A DNA stretch of 64,000 bases from Sanguinoderma infundibulare (taxonomy: Eukaryota; Basidiomycota; Agaricomycetes; Polyporales; Polyporaceae), in NCBI GenBank assembly GCA_032821775.1, contig JAVLRN010000012.1:1860001-1924000 (forward strand). Reading direction: 5' to 3'. Below are positions 57,987-64,000 of the stretch, piece after piece. The position numbers and the translations under genes are program-made. Positions within the stretch are counted from its first letter, which is position 1, and the number at the start of each line of letters is the position of its first letter. A model generated the notes under the pieces. The model saw only the letters and a list, made by a program, of their open reading frames with translations, was not told where the DNA came from and did no database searches.

Positions 57987-59507
57987 ATGTCCAAGCCCAC
58001 GCAACTCACGCCGTTTGGATCTGCGTTGGCCGGAGCGTTGGGAGCGTGCTTCAGTAACGCGTGAGTGTCTTAAACTTTGTGCCCGGCGGAGGTGCGCCTG
58101 GAATGAGGCTCGACAACGGGAGCGTTAGGGCGGAGGCGAAGGTGATCGTGTGAACCACGGTCAATCATCTATATTCCATGGCATGTTCGCGGTCTACTGG
58201 AACTACGAGACCTTGGGCGTCGTGTGCTAACCAGCATGTCCTTGATCCAGTTAGCTGACCATTGCTCTATGTTTCAGTGTCGTGTACCCTCTGGATACGT
58301 GCGTACATCCTCAATTCTGTGTATTTCCCCGTTTGAAGGTCGTACTCCAGCGTGAAGACCCGCATTCAAGCGAGCACCTCCGACGCCCGGGACAAGCTGA
58401 CCGTTCTCGCCGTGCTGGAGCGGATCCTCAGGGAAGAGGGTCTCTTTGGTTACTACAGAGGGTTCCTGGCCACCATGATTAACACCTTCTCCATGCGTCA
58501 GTGTCCATATACTCTCGTCACCTCATCCTCTCCCTCATTTCCGCGGCAGAATACGCCTATTTCTTCTTCTACTCTCTCGTCCGCACCTCCTATATGAAGC
58601 GCCTCGCCTCCAAACGCCCGGCAGGCAGCGCTGCGCCTCCCCTCGGCACGGCCGCAGAGCTTGCGCTCGGCGCGGTGGCGGGCGGGCTTGCGCAGATATT
58701 CACCATCCCCGTCTCTGTCATCGCAACCCGGCAGCAGGTCGGGCGCTCGCTGGACCGCCCAAGGAAGGGGAAAGCTAAGGCGACCGACCTCGAGGCCAAC
58801 AACAACGCGGAGGAGAAACAAGAGGAGTACGACGACTCGTTCCTCGGGGTCGCGCGCGAGATCATCGCGGAGGAGGGCGTGACGGGCTTGTGGCTTGGGC
58901 TGAGGCCCGGGCTGGTCTTGACGGTGAACCCTGCGATCACCTACGGGATGTTCGAGCGCGTGAAGAGTCTGCTCCTCCACGCCAAGGGCGAGACGAACAT
59001 GAACGCGAAGCTCAGCCCGTGGATGGCATTCACAGTTGGGGCGATCAGCAAGGCACTGGCCACCGTCGTTCGTGCAGTCTGCTTCTGTTACCCCTAGAGT
59101 GTGGCTGATCTTGTCTCGTGCGCACTTTCAAGGTCACCTATCCGTATATCATGGCCAAGGTGCGCATCCAGGCGCGCTCGGCGGATATCGAGGATGCGGA
59201 GGAGGAGCACCTTCCTGCTCCTAAGCACCACAAGCCCCATCACAAGACCGGGCACCACGTCGGCGCGCTCACCGTTCTCGCCCGCGTATGGCGGCGGAAG
59301 GGTTTCATTGGCTGGTACCAGGTGCGTTCTCTGTCCGCTAGCACAGCCTTCATGTGTTCATGTGTGGACTTGGGTTCTCTGTAGGGAATGGGTGCGCAGT
59401 TGGTCAAGGCGGTGTTGACGCAGGCGCTGTTGTTCATGTCCAAGGACCAGTTCGAGCACTTTACCCTCGGCCTGATCGCGCTCTTCTACCGCTTGCAGAA
59501 GCCGTAG
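57987..59507 (+). CDS. Peroxisomal adenine-nucleotide carrier, PMP47/Ant1-like
   Basis: A mitochondrial-carrier-fold transporter. By family it imports ATP into peroxisomes in exchange for AMP, supporting fatty-acid activation. Six exons, 57987-58060, 58278-58298, 58351-58496, 58550-59067, 59133-59321 and 59385-59507, sum to 1071 nt (356 aa). The start reads MSKPTQLTPFGSALAGALGA. Three carrier repeats are seen. The first has the full signature PLDTVKTRIQ; the second (IPVSVIATRQQ) and third (TYPYIMAKVRIQ) lack the acidic residue. GLFGYYRGFLATMINTFSM and GLWLGLRPGLVLTVNPAITY are the repeat-end helices. A charged, poorly conserved insert with many Lys/Glu sits in repeat 2. No mitochondrial presequence is seen. 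Confidence 0.88.
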
Positions 59508-60499
59508 GGGACGGGTCTCTGAAGGGATTGCCCGTAGACTGTTATAGATGTCGGGCTTTCGCCAAGGAGAGCTGGCATGTGCCAACGACGGGTCAGGCTT
59601 GGTTCACCCTTTCAGTTCGGTTGCGGGAGATTCGGACCCACGGGCGAGGGGTTTATGTGAAATGGAGCAAGGGTGGAATGTGCGCGTTCTGCGGGAAGCA
59701 ATTTTTGGAACTAACGCACATCGGATCTTGAGGCGTTTTATGTGGGTCTGGACCTCAAGTTGGATGGTATAGCGGCGTCATGCTGCGGGAAGACGGTCCC
59801 CAGAATATTGTTGGCGAATGGAATGCCTTCCCCTACGAATAATCCGTCGCCTTGAATGCTCGGAGAACGTGGGCAAACGGGCTCCTACCGAGTCAGTAAC
59901 TCGAATTAGGGCTACGATCGTCGATCGGCAATGACGCACGCGGGCGTCAATACTTCCAGATTAGGACGTCGGGTGTTGCCGGCTGGGAAGAGTGGGTGGC
60001 TGATTGTCAGCTCTGAGCTCGCCAGCCATAACTCAAAGCCTTCGCGGTCGTGCCCCTAGGTGTGTGCTCGGTTTGAAATTCTCCGCATTAGGTTGCAATG
60101 CAATGCTCACTCTGGGTTAGCAGTAAGATACCACTTGTGGCGCCCCACACGCCAAACATCAGAGCGTCGCGGTGCAGAGCGTTTTCCGTAGACCCACTTC
60201 GAGCGATTGCGCATTATGGTTTCTACGGAGCTGCAGCATCCGTACACCTATTTGTCTTCCTCGACGATCAGCGATGGGTAGTTCACAAGACGCCGTCGGG
60301 GGCAATCGCGAATCCAGGGGTTCGGAGTTACAACTACGTGGAATGGCTGCCAGCTCTCCCCGCACCTCCTGAAACCCATTCCGACACGAACGCCGTGCGG
60401 GGTCCGGCATTCTACGTAAAAAAGACGATGACATCTGTACCCGGTATTTCCTAACCCCCACAGTTTCAGTCTTCGCGCTTTCGTGGGGCTCACACCATT
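59508..60499. other. Intergenic with a possible short ORF
   Basis: Mostly featureless. On the plus strand at 60098-60454 a 118-codon frame has balanced composition (it includes FVFLDDQRWVVHKTPSGAIA) but no motif and a poor start context; I do not call it a gene. The last 40 bases are the leader of the BTB gene. Confidence 0.4.
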
Positions 60500-61810
60500 A
60501 TGGATGGGTTGCAGTGGGCCCCTTCCTTCTCCTTGGACAGCGCGCCTGACTATTTTACTTCGTCGCTCCTCGAAGTGCCTGCCTGCTACGTGTCGGATAA
60601 AATCGTCAACTTAGAACCTGTTCAAAGTCAGCTGCCATCTCTGGAAATTCCAACCCTTCCGGCGCGTATGTGCTGTTCTTCGCCTCGCTGTGCTCTCACA
60701 CTATCTTTCATAGAACCCTGCACACTCGAGTCTTCCTTTCCAGACCCCCGAAGAATGGCGACAAGATCTCCTTCAAGTCCCTCACGACCCTGTCATCTCG
60801 GTCTCTACCATGTTCCACCCCAATGCCGCTCTCCTCCCCATCCCGACAGACCTCATCTTCGTCTCTTCGGACAACGTGTTGTTCTACGTCCACACCACAC
60901 AAGTCCTCTCCCTGACCGACAATCGCTTCAACGATCTCGTGCCGCGGAATCAGCCACATTTCAGCGACGATCGCGACCTCTTCGACAAGCTCGGCGCCGT
61001 CCGAGTCCCCGAGGCTGCCGCGGTCTTCAACATCATCATGCACGCCACCTACGACATCCAGTGCGCCCGCTATCATCCCGACATCCACACGCTCGTCGCC
61101 GCCGTGGACGCGATGGCGACCTACGGCCTGTCCCTCAAGCGTCACATCGCGTCCTCCACGCCGCTCTATGCCCTCATCCTCGGCCTCGCGCCCACCCAGC
61201 CGATGCTCGTCTACGCGCTCGCCGCCTCGCATGACCTGCACGAGCTCGCGGTCCAGGTCTCGACGCATCTCCTCTCGTTCTCGCTCGCGGACCTCACCGA
61301 CGAGCTCGCGGCGCAGATTGGGCCCGTGTACCTCAAGCGCCTGTTCTTCCTGCACCTCGGGCGGCTCGACGTGCTCAAGAAGCTCCTGCAGCCGCCGCCG
61401 CACCCGCACCCGTCGACGGAGGGGTGCGACTTCAAGGAGCAGAAGAAGCTGACGAGGGCGTGGGAGCTCGCTGCGGCCTCTCTCGCGTGGGACGCGCGCC
61501 CAGGTGTGTGTCTCTCCAGTCCTGAACCCCATCTGCCTCTCGGTCGAGCGTCGCCGTGCCACGGCGAGGAGCACGCGGTCTTGGTCTGCATCTGCGTTTG
61601 CTGACGATGGGTGCTCCTTGAAATCTCCCCGTGCGAAGACTTGGCGGCGAGCGCGATACAAAACGCGCTGTGCCCGCTCACGGAGACCCTGGAGTGCGAG
61701 ATGTGCAAGGATAACCTCAACAGCCGGATCAGGCAGCTGGTCGTCCAATGGTCTGTCGTCAAGGTGTGTACTCTGTGTCGCGGCACCAGGCGCACGTTTC
61801 CTAGTCCTGA
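60500..61810 (+). CDS. BTB-domain protein, basidiomycete type
   Basis: Exon 1 (60500-60667) reads MDGLQWAPSFSLDSAPDYFT, then LLEVPACYVSDK and IPTLPA. The main exon, from about 60760 to 61503, has TPEEWRQDLLQVPHDPVISV, then a BTB/POZ core: PIPTDLIFVSSDNVLFYVHT, VLSLTDNRFNDLVP, VRVPEAAAVFNIIMHATYDI and LVAAVDAMATYGLSLKRHIA. A further exon (61639-61763) gives AIQNALCPLTETLECEMCKD. A last exon of TCC TGA (61805-61810) is my preferred end; if unspliced the frame runs to 61919. The join between exon 1 and the main exon is off phase by one base at a C5 run (about 60748-60753). Many paralogues are known in mushrooms; targets unknown. Confidence 0.72.
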
Positions 61811-62373
61811 ATTGCTTATCACCCGTCGCGGAAGCAGAGGTCAATATGATGTACGCGAGCAGAGTGTCTCGCCTCACCTTACATGGATCGTCCGAGGACT
61901 TTATGGTACGTTTTACTGACTGCGGTTGCGAGAACTGGAGCCCGTCCTTAGTCTGCTATTTTTGCAGGCTGTCTGTAGCTTGTGTGGACACGGAGCCGTT
62001 GAACATTGAACAGTAGCTTCCGCATCGGTTCACTTCCTACTTACATGTACTCAAGTAGCTCGCACAGCTGGTCTTTCATGTCGATGATCCGGTACATGGC
62101 ATTACTTACCGCTCTTCGACATGCTATATTTCCTGCTAAGATATCTATTCAAGTTTTACCCTCGGTTCAGTCATGGCTCCAATACACTCGACTTGAAGCC
62201 GAGAGAGATCACGGGCGCCATTTATCTCCGAGGAAGTCGGCATAGGACTAACTTGGGCCGGGCCCGATGCCCGAGGACAACATAAGTACTCCAGGCGTAG
62301 TGTGTAGCTAAGCCGCAGCTTGCCCTTCGTCCCTCTCGACTGCAGGCCATCTCTTTGTCCACCTCTGGGAAAC
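61811..62373. other. Intergenic, nothing recognised
   Basis: 3' region of the BTB gene and upstream region of the F-box gene. AT-rich around 61960-62160. No gene or clear TATA box seen. Confidence 0.5.
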
Positions 62374-64000
62374 ATGCCTGCAACCGACCTTCGACAGGTC
62401 TTGCCTACGGAGCTATGGTATCCCATCATTTCCCTGCTCCCCTGCCTTGACCAGAAAACGTGTCTCTCCGTCTCCCAGATGTTTCATGACATCGCCATGA
62501 CGCATGTGTTCTCTCACGTAACCATCTGTCTAGGGTTCTGGCGGCCGTTCGAGTACATGGGCGAAGACGAAGACCTGTCGTCCGCAGAGAAGGCGGACAT
62601 GAAACGACAAGCAAACGCTTCCTACGAGATTATGCGGCACATCATGCGCACCCCGGACTTCGCGAAGAAGGTCAGGAAGGTGACGGTGCGCGCGTTCTCC
62701 GAGGCCGGTATCGAGATGCAGATCGCCATCCGTGCGTGCCCCTCAATATTAATTTCGAGACTATGAATAACCTGCTCAAACGGTGGCGCGGGCAGGCTTC
62801 CTGGCGGACGCGCTGCAAGCCCTTCCAGATCTCCATGCGTTTGTATGGCATGGCTCCTGCCCCGTGGTGCCCCCCGAGATCCTCCAAGCCGTCGTCAGCA
62901 CGTCCAGAAACACACTCCGGGAATTCATCCTCCCGTAAGACGCCTCGCTCGCCATCTCGTCGCCCTTCTCTGCTGACCCGCCACAGCCCGGAGCTCCCGG
63001 AAGGCTCCAGCACGCTCCTGCCCTCTCTCAGCCGCATCACGTCCTTCTCCATCGTCGACAAGGACTTCGTGCCCGACGAGAAAGAGTTCCCCGTCATCCG
63101 CGCCGCCCTCGAGGCCAACGCGGCCACCCTCCGCGCCCTGACCCTCTCCGGCGACGTGTGGGCGCAGTGCCCCCCGCCCGCCTCGGCCTTCTTCGCGCAC
63201 CTCGCCGAGCTCGAGCTCGTCTGCCTCGAGGGCTACGACGACCTCGGCGTCCTCCTCGAGCACTGCCCGCGCCTCCGCGCCCTCGCGCTCATCTACGCCG
63301 AGGACGACCTCCTCCCCGTCCTCCGCGCGCACCCGAACGCGCTCCCCCACCTCGACTCCTTCAAGCTCTGGGGCGTCGACTTTACCGGCGAGGACGTCGG
63401 CGTCCTCGCGCGCTTCCTCCGGCCCAAGCGTCGCCTGCGCCGCCTGGACGTCATGGTCCGCGTCGACACGCCCGGGTGGCACGCCAACGACACCTCGCCC
63501 GTGCTCCTCCCCGTGCTCGAGATCATGCACGCGCTGCCCGAGCTGCAGGTCGTCGGGCTGAGCGTCCGCGTCGCCGCGCTGCACACGCAGCACGTCAAGG
63601 AGCTCGACTCGTACCTCCCCGACGACCTCACCGCGCTCCTCGTCTGGACGGACATAACCTCGTCGGTCGTGCCCGCAAAGAGCTGGGTGGACATGGTGAG
63701 TCCGCGCTCGCGTCTTGCCTCACCGTCCCGTGCGACGCGCCGCTTATCGCTCGTGTAATGTGTAACACCGGTGTGTGTGTGTCAAGTTCGCGAGCCGAAC
63801 CTCACTCCGCTATCTGCACCTCGTCCCCGACTACTACGACGTCCTCAACCTCCAGGAGGACGTCCTCGAGCGCCCCCCGCCCAAACTCGAGCTCTTCGGC
63901 TACGGCGCGCAGATGCGCCCGCTCGGACGCGATCCCGCCACGGGCAAGACCGTCGCCCACCGGCGCTGGCCGTACCCCAAGGTGTACTTCCGGACCGCCG
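62374..64000 (+). CDS. F-box / leucine-rich-repeat-like protein (partial, cut by window end)
   Basis: Probable substrate receptor of an SCF ubiquitin ligase. Exons: 62374-62731, 62796-62935, 62987-63695 and one from 63787 beyond the window edge. The start reads MPATDLRQVLPTELWYPIIS, then LLPCLDQKTCLSVSQMFHDI, a degenerate F-box. The body has Leu-rich irregular repeats: ANAATLRALTLSGDVWAQCP, HLAELELVCLEGYDDLGVLL, CPRLRALALIYAED and LPHLDSFKLWGVDFTGEDVG. The last visible exon reads SLRYLHLVPDYYDVLNLQED. All phases join well. Large, diverse families of this type exist in mushrooms. The 3' end is missing. Confidence 0.82.

Noticed and set aside
62925..63593. 222-codon minus-strand frame
   Set aside because: Antisense shadow of the F-box/LRR gene, built from the complement of Leu/Ala codons.
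1..64000. tRNA, rRNA, CRISPR arrays and intact transposons
   Set aside because: I scanned both strands for tRNA B-box-like words, long direct repeats with regular spacing and transposase or reverse-transcriptase motifs, and found none that hold up.

Overview
The window looks like a filamentous basidiomycete nuclear genome, most likely Agaricomycetes and perhaps Polyporales. Coding sequence is GC-rich and genes are cut by many 45-75 nt GT-AG introns. Gene types common in that group are present: a DUF6533-type seven-helix protein, a BTB protein, an F-box/leucine-rich protein, an NsdD-like GATA factor and a peroxisomal PMP47-type carrier. All gene models were spliced by eye from homology and reading phase. 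Where the exon lengths sum to a whole number of codons I treat the model as solid.

Layout. 0-10 kb: GMP synthase (-), a GNAT acetyltransferase (+) and the 5'-3' exoribonuclease XRN1 (+, 19 exons). 10-14.3 kb: a decayed proline-iminopeptidase-like hydrolase (-), an intact alpha/beta hydrolase (-) and a lysine-methyltransferase-like protein (+) in a tight divergent pair. 15.6-18 kb: a TauD-type dioxygenase. 19.2-21.5 kb: an NsdD-like GATA factor (-), followed by about 4.5 kb with no recognisable gene. 26-27.2 kb: two tandem copies of a tiny Tyr/Gly/Ser-rich protein gene (-). 27.9-29.8 kb: a Kv-beta-type aldo/keto reductase (+). 32.9-42.7 kb: a PX-PB1 protein (+), Arp10 (-), a GT17 glycosyltransferase (+) and an FG nucleoporin of the Nup57/Nup54 family (-). 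42.7-48.2 kb: gene-poor. 48.2-64 kb: a short Zn2Cys6 protein, an arrestin-fold protein (-), a possibly mitochondrial protein of unknown function, a glutathione S-transferase, the seven-helix protein, the PMP47-like carrier, a BTB protein and an F-box/LRR protein that runs off the right edge.

There is no operon logic. These are mostly independent housekeeping and lineage-specific genes. Loose themes are RNA turnover and export (XRN1, nucleoporin), dynein/dynactin and polarity (Arp10, PX-PB1), and redox or detoxification (aldo/keto reductase, GST, dioxygenase). I saw no rRNA, tRNA, CRISPR array or intact transposon. The most unusual local features are the tandem mini-genes, the multiply broken peptidase gene, the ultrasmall first exons of XRN1, and several places where a conserved frame is interrupted.
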